34,531 nucleotides of DNA from Candidatus Dormiibacterota bacterium. Its GTDB lineage: Bacteria; Chloroflexota; Dormibacteria; Aeolococcales; Aeolococcaceae. The stretch is from contig PMOL01000017.1 of assembly GCA_003162415.1 (NCBI GenBank), positions 1 through 34,531 on the forward strand, read 5' to 3'. This document shows, in pieces, positions 7,983 through 16,132 of the stretch. Below the pieces are notes generated by a model that was not told the origin of the DNA, did not search any database, and saw nothing but the letters and a program-made list of their open reading frames with translations. Numbering within the stretch: the stretch's first letter is position 1; every line of letters begins with the position of its first letter. Made by a program: the position numbers and the translations under genes.

Positions 7983-9464
7983 TCAGCGCAGTGTTCCGGC
8001 TCCCGCTGTCGCAACCGCGAGCAGCGGCTGGATCAGCACCACCAGGACGATACCGGCGACGCACGCCACGCCCGCGACGACGCGCGACAGAAGTGGCGTC
8101 GCGCCGAGCGTGAAGGGCACCTCGTCACCGGCATCCGCGTACAGGGTCGCGAAAAGACGCACCGCCGCCATCACGGTAAGCGCGGTCGCAGCGATGGCCA
8201 CCACCGCGAGCCAGCCGTAGTGCGTGTCCGCGGCACCGGAGATGAGCAGCACTCGGGAGAGGAAACCGGCGAGAGGTGGAACTCCGGCAAGCGTCCCGAC
8301 CGAGATGGTCAGGAGCACGGCTGCCGGGGCCGACCGGTGCGCGAGGCCACGCGCGTGCTCGATCCTGTCGCTGATCCCCGCCGCCTGGAGCATGCCGAGC
8401 ACGCCGAACGAGGCCAGTGTCGCGATCGCGGTGATGCCGAGACCGGCGAGGAAGGCGGTCATCCCATACGCCGGGAGGCCTCGAGACCCGTTGGTGAACG
8501 CGAGGAGACCGAGGAGCAGCATCGCGGCCTGGGCGCTGACCAGTTGCCCGATGAGTCGCGAGACCGTCGTCTCCCGGAGAGAGCTCAACGATGAGTAGCC
8601 GAGCGCGATCGCGGCCACGATCGGGACGAGCCATCTCCAGACACCCACCTGCGAGCCGAGCCCGGAGACGGTCACGCGCGCCAGCGCCGCGCCACCGCCG
8701 ATCAGGCTCGTTGCGATGATGAACCCGGCGGCGCCGGCCGGGACGTTGGCGGCGACGCGCCCCACCCACTGGCGCAACGGGAAAACACCGAGCATGCCGC
8801 AGAGGCCGAACACGACGAGTGCCACGCCGAGGGCGACGGCGCCTGGGGCCGCACCGGCCGATGCCGCGACCGCTGACAGGTTGGTGCTCCGAGTGATCCC
8901 GTAGAGCAGCACGAGACCGTAGAGCACCGAGGCGAGGCCGATGCCTCCCTCGATGAGATGCTCGAACGACGAGACCGCGCCGCGTGGATTGGTTTTCACG
9001 AGCGCGCCCAGCGCCACCAGGCAGATGAGCAGGCCGGCGAGCGCAACGAACAGCGTGGTGATCTCGCGTTCCGCGGCGATCGCCTCAGCTGCGGCCGTCG
9101 AGACCAGCACGAGCGCGTAAAAGGCGCTCGTCCGCGACGGGATGCTCCGCACCACCGAATCGCTGATCAGGCAGGTGCCGAGTGCGGTGATGCAGGCGAG
9201 GATCGCGATAAACATCGCGAAGCTGTCGATGACCAACCCGCCGTTCAGCACGCTGACCGCGATGCCCGACGGCAGGTGGCGCAGGCCGAGCAGGACAAGC
9301 GCGCACGCGGCCAGTGACCCGACGAGCCCGATGCAGGCGATCCAGCGATGGATGTCCGGACGGAGACCGGGCCGGAGGATCGCGATCAGAACGGAGATCA
9401 GAGCAGCGCCGACGAGCATCGCTTCGGGGAGCAGCGCAAGCGTCATCGCGTGCGTGGAATTCAC
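7983..9464 (-). CDS. nuoN: NuoN-like complex I membrane subunit lacking proton-path residues
   Basis: A 493-residue, highly hydrophobic protein with about 14 membrane segments. It aligns with NuoN through FYALVLVST, the TLF...LL segment, LLYGITRSTNL and the LAGVPPLAGF loop. The residues that carry protons in canonical NuoN are changed. The TM5 Glu of GLELLSL is Ala143. The TM7 Lys is Met224 (with Gly223) and the nearby His is Arg231. The TM8 Lys of SVGSKAA falls in GGG (256-258). The TM12 Lys after AGF is Arg404. Only one Lys remains in the protein (157). It starts 8 bases after nuoM. Its membrane role is inferred; it is unlikely to pump by the known mechanism. Confidence 0.85.
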   Translation of the reverse strand: MNSTHAMTLALLPEAMLVGAALISVLIAILRPGLRPDIHRWIACIGLVGSLAACALVLLGLRHLPSGIAVSVLNGGLVIDSFAMFIAILACITALGTCLISDSVVRSIPSRTSAFYALVLVSTAAAEAIAAEREITTLFVALAGLLICLVALGALVKTNPRGAVSSFEHLIEGGIGLASVLYGLVLLYGITRSTNLSAVAASAGAAPGAVALGVALVVFGLCGMLGVFPLRQWVGRVAANVPAGAAGFIIATSLIGGGAALARVTVSGLGSQVGVWRWLVPIVAAIALGYSSLSSLRETTVSRLIGQLVSAQAAMLLLGLLAFTNGSRGLPAYGMTAFLAGLGITAIATLASFGVLGMLQAAGISDRIEHARGLAHRSAPAAVLLTISVGTLAGVPPLAGFLSRVLLISGAADTHYGWLAVVAIAATALTVMAAVRLFATLYADAGDEVPFTLGATPLLSRVVAGVACVAGIVLVVLIQPLLAVATAGAGTLR

Positions 9465-9472
9465 CGGTCTCG

Positions 9473-10963
9473 TCAGCCTCCGCTGATCCGGGTGGTGATC
9501 TCGAGGACGCCGTTGGCGATCACCGGGACGACCGCCCCTACGCGGACGCCGAACAGCACGACTGCCGCGACCAGCGGGATGAGCACGGTGAGGTCGAGGA
9601 GCGTCACGTCACGCACCCGGGCGAACTGGTCGCGCACCGGTCCGAAGAAGACGCGATTCGCAACCCAGAGCAGACCACCGGTGGTCACGATCACGCTGCC
9701 CATCACCAGCACGGTGGCGATGCGATGTCCGGGAAATGAACCGGCGAAGACCATGAAGTCGCCGGTGAACCCCGCGAGCAACGGAATGCCGATGACGCTG
9801 GCCGCCGCCACCAGGTAGAAGCCCGCGAGGCGCGGAGCCTGGGTGACCAAACCGCCCATGGCCCGGATGCTCGTCGTCCTCGTCCGCTCCTCAACGGCGC
9901 CACTGACCAGCGTCAGCATCGCCGAGGCGAATCCCTGCCCCGCGAGGAGCAGGACGGCGCCGACGAGCGCAACCGAGGTCTGCGCGCCGATGGCCAGCAG
10001 GACGAGCGACATCTGCGCGACGTTCATGTAGCCGATGAAACGGCGCAACTCGTCCTGGCGGAGCGCGCCGATGCTGCCCCAGAACGCGCCCACCACCGCC
10101 AGCCCGGTGATGACGAACGAGTAGTAGTGGGCCGGTTCCGGAAAGACGATGAGGCTGATGCGCAGCATCCCGTACGCGCCGAGCAGCAGCATGGTCCCGG
10201 ACAGGATCGTCGCAACGCCGGCGCTTGCCTTGCTCTGCGCCTCGATCATCCAGGTGTGCACTGGGAAGACGGCCATCGCGATCGCGAACGCGACAAAGCT
10301 GAGCCAGAATCCAACCGTCTCAGCAACCACCGGCAGCGTGGTCAGGTCGGCTCCCATGTCGGACGTCTGCGCGCCGGCTTCGACAACGACGATGACCGTG
10401 GTCGCAATGATCAGCCCGAGTGACACCGCCTGGAATCCGGCGAACCATGCGGCGGCCCGGCGCGCGCCGTCGCCGCCCCAGATCCGGATCAGCAGGTACA
10501 TCGGGACCAGAAGCAGACCCCAGAACGCCGCGAACAGCACGAAGTCCGATGAGCAGAGCACCCCGTTGACCGCGGTCTCGACGAGGAGCACGAGGACCAC
10601 GTACAGCCGCACCCGCTCGTGCACCTTCCACGAATGGAAGATCGCGCAGCCGAAGATGGTCGTGACCACCACCAGCAACGGGAGGGTGATGCCGTCGGCG
10701 ACGAGGTCATAGTGCGCCTGGAACACGAAGTTCCAGAACCACGTGTGGTTCTCCTGGTAGGCGGACGCGAGGCCGCCGCCCTGGCCGAGCCCGATCTGAC
10801 CGAGAACCGCGAAGAACGTCGTCACGAAGAAGCTCACGCCGGCGCCGGCGAGCGCGATGGTGCGCACTCGCGCGCGCTGTTCCTCGTTGCGCTCGGGAAG
10901 AAAGATCGCAATCAGCGCAAAAAGCAACGGGGACCAGATGATCGTCGAGAGGATGACGTTCAT
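9473..10963 (-). CDS. nuoM: NuoM-like complex I membrane subunit lacking proton-path residues
   Basis: 496 residues, polytopic. Conserved NuoM text is unmistakable: VLFAAFWGLLLVPMYLLI, IRIWGG, FPVHTW, GAYGMLR, GYMNVAQMSLVLLAIG, IPLLAGFTGDF. At the key sites the Glu of FWE is Gly149 and the Lys of the next helix is Trp173. The TM7 Lys (AIK) is Ala229 and the TM8 Lys (LLKMG) is about Leu260. The His of SHMGF is Gln and the His of AHG is Gln343. The TM12 Glu (GFxGEF) is Asp402. Only His236 of FPVHTW is kept. ATG 10963 overlaps the nuoL stop (ATGA). The frame is intact over its whole length, so it is not a pseudogene. Confidence 0.88.
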   Translation of the reverse strand: MNVILSTIIWSPLLFALIAIFLPERNEEQRARVRTIALAGAGVSFFVTTFFAVLGQIGLGQGGGLASAYQENHTWFWNFVFQAHYDLVADGITLPLLVVVTTIFGCAIFHSWKVHERVRLYVVLVLLVETAVNGVLCSSDFVLFAAFWGLLLVPMYLLIRIWGGDGARRAAAWFAGFQAVSLGLIIATTVIVVVEAGAQTSDMGADLTTLPVVAETVGFWLSFVAFAIAMAVFPVHTWMIEAQSKASAGVATILSGTMLLLGAYGMLRISLIVFPEPAHYYSFVITGLAVVGAFWGSIGALRQDELRRFIGYMNVAQMSLVLLAIGAQTSVALVGAVLLLAGQGFASAMLTLVSGAVEERTRTTSIRAMGGLVTQAPRLAGFYLVAAASVIGIPLLAGFTGDFMVFAGSFPGHRIATVLVMGSVIVTTGGLLWVANRVFFGPVRDQFARVRDVTLLDLTVLIPLVAAVVLFGVRVGAVVPVIANGVLEITTRISGG

Positions 10964-12954
10964 ACCAGATGCACCCAGAGGTGTCCGGTAGCGGCGAGCA
11001 CCGAGAGCAAGGCGAGAATCGCGATCAGCACGAAACCGCCCGCGAGGTAGCGGGCGAATCGAGCGTTGCGCAGCAGTGCCAGTCCGGTGGCCGCGTAGTC
11101 GACGCTTTCTCCCACCGACGTCTCGATGGGCGCGGTCACCTCGTCATCAAAGCTGGAGACACGTCCCGCAATGGCGAGGAGCGGTCGCGCCGCCAGCTCC
11201 GTCAGTCGCTCGACGTAGAAGCCCTCCGCGGCGACCCGCAGCGGCAGGAATGCGTCTGCAACGATGGCGGCGCCCCTGCGAGCCGGGCCGAACAGGACGT
11301 AGGCCGCGGCGAAGCCGCCTGCGAGCGTCAGCAGCGCGAGCAGCGCCGCGGTCGCGTCGAGGCCGATCGCCTGCTGGTGGCGACCGTAGAAGACGAATCG
11401 CATAAAGGGCTCGACGCCGGGCAGGCCGACGACAGCCACGACCACCGCGGCGACGATCGCCAGCCAGAGAGGGCGGCGGAGCGTGCCCTCAACCTCGGCA
11501 ACCCGTTCGTGCGCAAAGCCCCGACGGCGCGCGACGGCGCCGGAGGTCACGGTGAGCAGGAGCCGGCCGGCGAGCAACGCTACCAGCGCAGCGGCGATGA
11601 CAGTGATGATGGCCACGACGACGCGCTCGATCCCGCTGAAGACTCCGCCTGCCGGGTCGACGCCGCTCAGCGCCGAGGACACTGCGTAGTAGGCGCTGAA
11701 CCCGATGCCGCCCGCGAGCACTGCCCAGACCCCGAGCGCGATGCTGGTGGTGCGGAGCCTGGCCCACGCCCCGCCCATCTCCGCGATGTCGTCAGTGCGA
11801 TATACGCGGATGAGGTTGCCGACCGACAGCAACAGCAGGGTCGACGTGAACACCGAGGTGAGCGCAATGAAAACCCCCGCGCCGTAGCCGCCCATGCCCA
11901 CCGCCACGAGGCCGAGCCCGAGCTCGGAAGCGACCGCGCACACGGCGATTCGTGTGATGCGGCGCTGGGTGATGCCGGCCGCCGCCGAGAGTGCGGCGCT
12001 GAGGCCGCCGACCAACGCCAGGACGGGCAGGGCTCGCGGTGCGTGCGCTACCACGGGATAGATCCGCGCCACCAGGTAGATGCCGAGCGGCGCGACCGTC
12101 GCGGCCGCGAGTGCCACGACCGGTACGGCCGATGCAGCAGTGTCCGTCAGCCAGACGGTGAAGGGAAATTGCACGCTGCGGACGGCCGCGGCGACCAGGA
12201 AGACGATGCCCATCACCAGGATTGCGCGCGGCCCCGTGCTCGCCACACCGTGATGTAGGGTCGCTATGACCCCCTGCGCAATCACGTTGAACGAGAAGGG
12301 ATCCGCGATCGACTGTCCGGCGGGTGGCTGCAGCAGCGACGAGAAGACCCCGAATTTGATCCACGCGAACACCACTCCGAGCGTGAGCGCGATGTCGCCG
12401 GCGGTGAGGACGACCATGGCGCGCATCGCATGCCGGGCGATGTCCGCGCGTTGCCACGACAGCGAGACGAGGACGTACAGGGACGCCGACGCACCAACCC
12501 ACATGATCAGCGAGTCGAAGAGGTTGGGGCTGAGCACGAAACCGGTCGTGCAGAACGCGAGCACCGACGACCCGCAGAAGAATCGCCGGAAGCCGTTCTC
12601 GCCCCGCATGGCGGTGACTCCATGGGCTTGGATCACCAACGTTGCGAGGATGATCGCGGCGGCGAAGCTTGCCGAGAGCGCGTCGACCTGGATCCCGACC
12701 TGTGCCTGGAACTGCGTCGCGAACGTAGCGCCTTCGGGCGGAGTCATCTGGAAGAAGGTGAGCAGCGAATCGAACGGTGCAGCGGTCGCGTGGGTGAGGC
12801 GGACGACGAGCACCACCGCCGCGACCACGAACGAGAGCCCCGTGAAGAAGACGCAGAGCTGGGCGGCCCGCCGCTGCGTCTCCACCCCGAGCGACAGCAG
12901 CGCGCCGAGCAGGGGCAGGAAGGGGATTGCCCACGCCGCGTTGTAGATGGCCAT
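10960..12954 (-). CDS. nuoL: NuoL-like complex I membrane subunit lacking proton-path residues
   Basis: 664 residues, a little longer than usual NuoL (about 610), with a final transmembrane helix. It aligns with NuoL through the MWVGASASLYVL, RSVQFPFTVWLTD, GIYLVARIYPV and GITQRRITRIAVCAVASELG segments. The canonical TM5 Glu (GWEG) is Val153 and the TM7 Lys (GKSAQFP) is Arg259. The TM8 His (LIHAA) is Ala. In TM11 the His-His-Lys set (HLFTHAFFK) is Ile363, Ser367 and Ser371. The whole protein has a single Lys (200). It starts 3 bases after nuoK behind GGGATAGGGG. It should be the distal membrane-arm homologue of whatever complex this cluster forms. Confidence 0.87.
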   Translation of the reverse strand: MAIYNAAWAIPFLPLLGALLSLGVETQRRAAQLCVFFTGLSFVVAAVVLVVRLTHATAAPFDSLLTFFQMTPPEGATFATQFQAQVGIQVDALSASFAAAIILATLVIQAHGVTAMRGENGFRRFFCGSSVLAFCTTGFVLSPNLFDSLIMWVGASASLYVLVSLSWQRADIARHAMRAMVVLTAGDIALTLGVVFAWIKFGVFSSLLQPPAGQSIADPFSFNVIAQGVIATLHHGVASTGPRAILVMGIVFLVAAAVRSVQFPFTVWLTDTAASAVPVVALAAATVAPLGIYLVARIYPVVAHAPRALPVLALVGGLSAALSAAAGITQRRITRIAVCAVASELGLGLVAVGMGGYGAGVFIALTSVFTSTLLLLSVGNLIRVYRTDDIAEMGGAWARLRTTSIALGVWAVLAGGIGFSAYYAVSSALSGVDPAGGVFSGIERVVVAIITVIAAALVALLAGRLLLTVTSGAVARRRGFAHERVAEVEGTLRRPLWLAIVAAVVVAVVGLPGVEPFMRFVFYGRHQQAIGLDATAALLALLTLAGGFAAAYVLFGPARRGAAIVADAFLPLRVAAEGFYVERLTELAARPLLAIAGRVSSFDDEVTAPIETSVGESVDYAATGLALLRNARFARYLAGGFVLIAILALLSVLAATGHLWVHLV

Positions 12955-12957
12955 CCC

Positions 12958-13269
12958 CTATCCCTCGAGGTCGCCGAGGGCGTCGATATCCGCCCGTCCG
13001 GTCCGCCGCCAGAGCAGCGCGACCAGCGCGAACCCGAGACTGCAGATGCAGCTCGCCACCACGATGGCGAATGCGGCGACTGCATCGCCGAACGCGGGCG
13101 GACCCTGGTTGGCATGAGTGAATCCGACCAGCGCGATCACCGGCGCCGCGAACAGGAGTCCGATCGACATCGCCACGCCGAGTGGGTGGTGGCGTGCCAA
13201 CACTCCGTAGATGCCGATGGCGAAGACGGCCGCGCTCAGCGCTGCGAACTGACCCGGGCCGACGTTCAC
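12958..13269 (-). CDS. nuoK: NuoK-like complex I membrane subunit without its two glutamates
   Basis: A 103-residue protein with three membrane helices and an RR-rich end. Length, gene order and helix layout fit NuoK (about 100 residues), with an SLGFALVALLWRR ending that parallels the family's IGLALxxxLxRR. The TM2 Glu of IGLEIM is absent (aligned Gly37-Leu39), and the TM3 Glu of AAEASIG aligns with Ile75. The only Glu is at residue 102, outside the membrane. In E. coli NuoK these two Glu residues are essential for proton transfer. Its ATG overlaps the nuoJ stop by 4 bases. Taken alone the similarity is weak; the gene neighbours make the call. Confidence 0.75.
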   Translation of the reverse strand: MNVGPGQFAALSAAVFAIGIYGVLARHHPLGVAMSIGLLFAAPVIALVGFTHANQGPPAFGDAVAAFAIVVASCICSLGFALVALLWRRTGRADIDALGDLEG

Positions 13270-13886
13270 GAGTCGTTCCCCGCGGGGCGCCGGCGTCCCT
13301 GCTCGCGATCCACGCGGCGTCTTCGCGCGAGGTCCTCGCGCTGCCGGCGCTGCTCGAGCATCTGATCGAGCGTCTGCTCGTCAGCGCTCGGACGGCCGAT
13401 GACGAGCGCGGCGCCGATGGTGACGACGACCACCACGACAGCGATCACGAGGGCGTAAGGCGCGCGGTAATGCAGCACGGTGGCCAGGGCGGCGCCGTTG
13501 TGGAACGCCGGGAGCAGGACACCAAGGTTCCCCGGATACCATCCGTTGCCGACCACCGCCAGCGTGATCACCAGCACTGCCGCGGTCCCAATAGCGATTG
13601 GTGCGGCGATCCAGAAGCGCTCTCGAAGCACCGGTCCACTGACGAGCCCGCTGTATTTATCTCGACGGAGCACGAGAACGACGACACCCGCTCCGACCGC
13701 GGGGACCACGAGCTGGACCACAGCCAGCGCGTACGCCCCGGAGAACAGCTCGAGCAGGGCCATGAGCACCACCACGGCAGCGCCCGCATAGGCAGCACGG
13801 CGCAGCGAAGGGAGCCCAACTGCGGCTCCGGCGGCAAGCACGATGAGCACGGCGATGGCGTAGAACGCGACTGCGTTAGGGGTCAT
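13266..13886 (-). CDS. nuoJ: NuoJ-like complex I membrane subunit
   Basis: 206 residues with about five membrane helices and a charged, Arg-rich cytosolic tail (residues about 170-206). The segment ALAVVQLVVPAVGAGVVVLVL (51-72, in parts) corresponds to the NuoJ TM3 signature in which Gln-x3-Tyr-Ala-Gly-Ala is conserved. Here Gln58 is kept but the Tyr is Pro62. That Tyr lies in the pi-bulge helix of canonical NuoJ, which is tied to coupling of quinone reduction to pumping. It is the first gene of the J-K-L-M-N run, 33 bases after the small membrane protein gene. Assignment rests on order, topology and the TM3 match. Confidence 0.7.
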   Translation of the reverse strand: MTPNAVAFYAIAVLIVLAAGAAVGLPSLRRAAYAGAAVVVLMALLELFSGAYALAVVQLVVPAVGAGVVVLVLRRDKYSGLVSGPVLRERFWIAAPIAIGTAAVLVITLAVVGNGWYPGNLGVLLPAFHNGAALATVLHYRAPYALVIAVVVVVVTIGAALVIGRPSADEQTLDQMLEQRRQREDLARRRRVDREQGRRRPAGNDS

Positions 13887-13919
13887 AGGGGCGCGGGCGG
13901 CATTGTAGTCAGCGCGGGC

Positions 13920-14333
13920 TCAGACCGAATCGTCGTCGTCAAGCCGCGACGCACGCGTGGGTGCCCCCGCACGGACCGCGCCGGGGACTCGCTCGAAGAG
14001 CAGGACCAGGCTCAGACCCACGGCCGCGACCAGGAGCCCGACGATTGCCACCGGGGTCACCCGGATGCCAATCAGCGGGAGTGAGACCCCCGCATCCCAC
14101 GGTCCCGGCGCTGAGCTCGAGGCCGCCGACGCCCCGAGACGTGCGATCGCCGCGGGAGTGGGAAACACCCGCTGGCCGATGACTCCCGCCACGAAGGCGA
14201 GACTGCCGACCGTGCAGACGTAATACAGCCAGTTCCCGGTCTGACGCCCGGCATACGCGGACGCGGTCACCGCCAGGCAGCCGAAGAGGACTGCGAGGAT
14301 GCCGACGACGACCTGCTCGGGGGACGGGGGCAC
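13920..14333 (-). CDS. Small membrane protein upstream of the nuo-like cluster, unknown function
   Basis: 137 residues from GTG 14333, starting 12 bases after the mnmA stop. There are hydrophobic helices at about 6-28, 38-57 and 92-113, a Ser/Ala/Gly-rich loop between helices 2 and 3, and an acidic end with four consecutive Asp. I recognise no family. A three-helix plan recalls NuoA, but I see no NuoA motif and the loop is in a different place. The same strand and close spacing suggest it is co-transcribed with nuoJ and could be an extra subunit or assembly factor of the same membrane complex. That link is inference from position only. Confidence 0.65.
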   Translation of the reverse strand: MPPSPEQVVVGILAVLFGCLAVTASAYAGRQTGNWLYYVCTVGSLAFVAGVIGQRVFPTPAAIARLGASAASSSAPGPWDAGVSLPLIGIRVTPVAIVGLLVAAVGLSLVLLFERVPGAVRAGAPTRASRLDDDDSV

Positions 14334-14345
14334 CGCCGCGGCGCC

Positions 14346-15470
14346 TCAGGCTGCCCGGCGGATCAAGCCGCCTCCGAGAACCTCGTTGCCGCGGTACAGC
14401 ACCACCGACTGCCCGGGAGCGGCCTGGTCGACCGGGCTGTCGAATCGGATCAGCACGGCATCGCCGTCGCTCGCATCGAGCCGGGCTGGGTGCGGCTCTC
14501 CGTGCGCGCGCAGTTGTGCCTCGCACTCGGTGCCCACCGCTGCGGTCGAACCGGCGATCCACCGGAACGAGGACGCCTCGACGGTGGTTCGACGAAGCGC
14601 CTCGCGCGGACCGACCACGATGGTGTTCAGGGCGGGGCGGATCTCGATGACATAGCGAGGCGCCGCGTCCGGGCGCAACGGCGCAATCCCCAGGCCTGCA
14701 CGCTGTCCTACGGTGAAGAACGGAACGCCCTCGTGCTCCCCGATCACGGTGCCGTCGATCTCGGTGATCGCACCGGGCGCGAAACGGCCGGCGAGCCGGC
14801 TTCGCAGGTCCGACCTGAGATCCGATTCGACGAAGCACAGGTCCTGCGACTCGGGCTTGGCCGCCGTTCCCAGGCCGAGCGCGGCAGCCTCAGCTCGGAC
14901 GCCTGCCTTGGAGTCGTCGCCGCCGAGGGCGAACACCGCGCTCCGGAGCTGCCGCTGATCCAGCCGGTGGAGCACGTAGGCCTGGTCGCGGCGTGTATCG
15001 CGAGCCCGGTGCAGGGTCACCAGCGACCCCCTTCGGCCGGTGCGCGCGTAGTGGCCGGTGGCGAGATGCGTCGCTCCGGCGGCGCGAGCCCGCTCGAGCA
15101 GCACGCCGAACTTGATGCGCTGGTTGCATCGGACGCAGGGATTTGGCGTCACGCCTGACGCGTACCCGGCCTCGAAATCGCCGACGACCTCCGCCTCGAA
15201 GACGCGCTCGAGATTCCAGACGTAGTGGGGCAGCGCCAGTGCGGTCGCCACTCGCCGAGCGTCATCGACCGAGTCGATCGAGCAACACCCGCGGTCGCGG
15301 ACGGTGTCCCGGCTGCCCGGCCACATCGCCAGCGTGATGCCGAAGGCGCGCAAACCGGTCGCAGCCACACGTGCTGCAGCGACACTGGAATCCACCCCAC
15401 CCGACATCGCCACGGCGATCACCGCAGATCGCGGCAGCAGATCCAGCGGACGATCAGCGGGGACCGCCAC
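14346..15470 (-). CDS. mnmA: tRNA-specific 2-thiouridylase MnmA
   Basis: The pyrophosphatase loop AMSGGVDSSVAA opens the protein. The catalytic-Cys block PNPCVRCNQRIKFG, the LATGHYARTGRRG segment, DQAYVLHRL and the second active-site Cys in ESQDLCFVE follow in order. The C-terminal PUA-like and beta-barrel parts hold GQRAGLGI and the VLYRGNEVLGGG ending. It activates U34 of Lys/Glu/Gln tRNAs with ATP and inserts sulfur from a persulfide. GTG 15470 is my start, overlapping the sulfur-carrier gene by 17 bases; GTG 15422, just before AMSGG, is also possible. Placement next to a CysO/MoaD-like carrier suggests a sulfur relay partner. Confidence 0.94.
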   Translation of the reverse strand: MAVPADRPLDLLPRSAVIAVAMSGGVDSSVAAARVAATGLRAFGITLAMWPGSRDTVRDRGCCSIDSVDDARRVATALALPHYVWNLERVFEAEVVGDFEAGYASGVTPNPCVRCNQRIKFGVLLERARAAGATHLATGHYARTGRRGSLVTLHRARDTRRDQAYVLHRLDQRQLRSAVFALGGDDSKAGVRAEAAALGLGTAAKPESQDLCFVESDLRSDLRSRLAGRFAPGAITEIDGTVIGEHEGVPFFTVGQRAGLGIAPLRPDAAPRYVIEIRPALNTIVVGPREALRRTTVEASSFRWIAGSTAAVGTECEAQLRAHGEPHPARLDASDGDAVLIRFDSPVDQAAPGQSVVLYRGNEVLGGGLIRRAA

Positions 15471-15741
15471 CTCCGGCAACGGCGGGGACGATCGATACCT
15501 CGTCGCGCTCGGCGATGGGGGTTTCGAGGCCCTGGGCGAAGCGGATATCGGAGTCATTGACATAGATGTTGATGAACTGCCGCAGGCTCCCGGTGTCGTC
15601 GTACAGGCGATCGTGGAAGCCAGGATAGGTGGCGTCGAGGTTGGTGAGCACGGCGCCGACGGTGCCGCCATCAACGCTCACCTCGGCGTTGCCTCCGGTA
15701 AGGCGGCGGAGGGGTCCGGGGACGCGAACGGTAGTTGCCAT
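15454..15741 (-). CDS. MoaD/ThiS/CysO-like ubiquitin-fold sulfur carrier
   Basis: A 95-residue beta-grasp protein from ATG 15741. FINIYVNDSDIRF, GLETPIAERDEVSIVPAVAGG and the N-terminal VRVPGPLRRLTGG match the family. It most resembles mycobacterial CysO, which ends in AVAGG and delivers sulfur to cysteine synthase as a thiocarboxylate. Here the tail reads AVAGGGGPR, so two residues follow the glycines and would have to be removed before adenylation by a MoeB/ThiF-type enzyme. Its 3' end overlaps mnmA. No cysM, mec or moeB homologue is in the window. Its acceptor could be cysteine synthesis, molybdopterin or tRNA thiolation. Confidence 0.88.
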   Translation of the reverse strand: MATTVRVPGPLRRLTGGNAEVSVDGGTVGAVLTNLDATYPGFHDRLYDDTGSLRQFINIYVNDSDIRFAQGLETPIAERDEVSIVPAVAGGGGPR

Positions 15742-15763
15742 TGAGGGCCGAGTATACGGAGCG

Positions 15764-16132
15764 TCAGCGCCCTCGGCGCCGCGCAGGCTGCGAGGCGGCT
15801 GCGACGGCACGGGCGCCGCTCGCGCGTAGTCGCCCCATTTCGCGCAGTTCCTCGACGCGGCGGAGGTTCGCCTCCGTCCAGTTGCTCTTCGGCCGGCGCG
15901 GGGTGAACCGGAGCATGTAGCTGGCGTCGTCGACCCGCCTGACGACGCTGTCGATCCAGCCGTTGCAGAGCGCCTCGTCCACCGCATCAGCGTATGAGAT
16001 GCCCGGCCGCTCGAACCCCTTCTTCCAGATTCCAACCCAGAGCTCGGTTGCAGACGGGTTCGCCTCGAACCACGCGGAGAGGTCCTCCGGCGCGAGGAAG
16101 TAGTCGGGACGTGCCGGGAAGGCCGGGCTCAC
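15764..16132 (-). CDS. YdeI/OmpD-associated family protein, N-terminal half only
   Basis: 122 residues from GTG 16132, overlapping the Nudix stop in GTGA. Family text includes PARPDYFLAPEDLSAWFEAN, ELWVGIWKKGF, ISYADAVDEALCNGWIDS, FTPRRPKSNWTEANLRRVEEL and GRLRASG. Homologues of about 190 residues usually carry a second C-terminal domain; here the protein stops after an Arg-rich tail, so only the first domain is present. The biochemical function is unknown. Some members are annotated as bacteriocin-protection proteins, which I would not carry over without evidence. Confidence 0.85.
   Translation of the reverse strand: MSPAFPARPDYFLAPEDLSAWFEANPSATELWVGIWKKGFERPGISYADAVDEALCNGWIDSVVRRVDDASYMLRFTPRRPKSNWTEANLRRVEELREMGRLRASGARAVAAASQPARRRGR

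Noticed and set aside
7983..12954. NuoL/M/N-like genes as pseudogenes
   Set aside because: All frames are complete with coupled starts and well-kept family text outside the charged positions.
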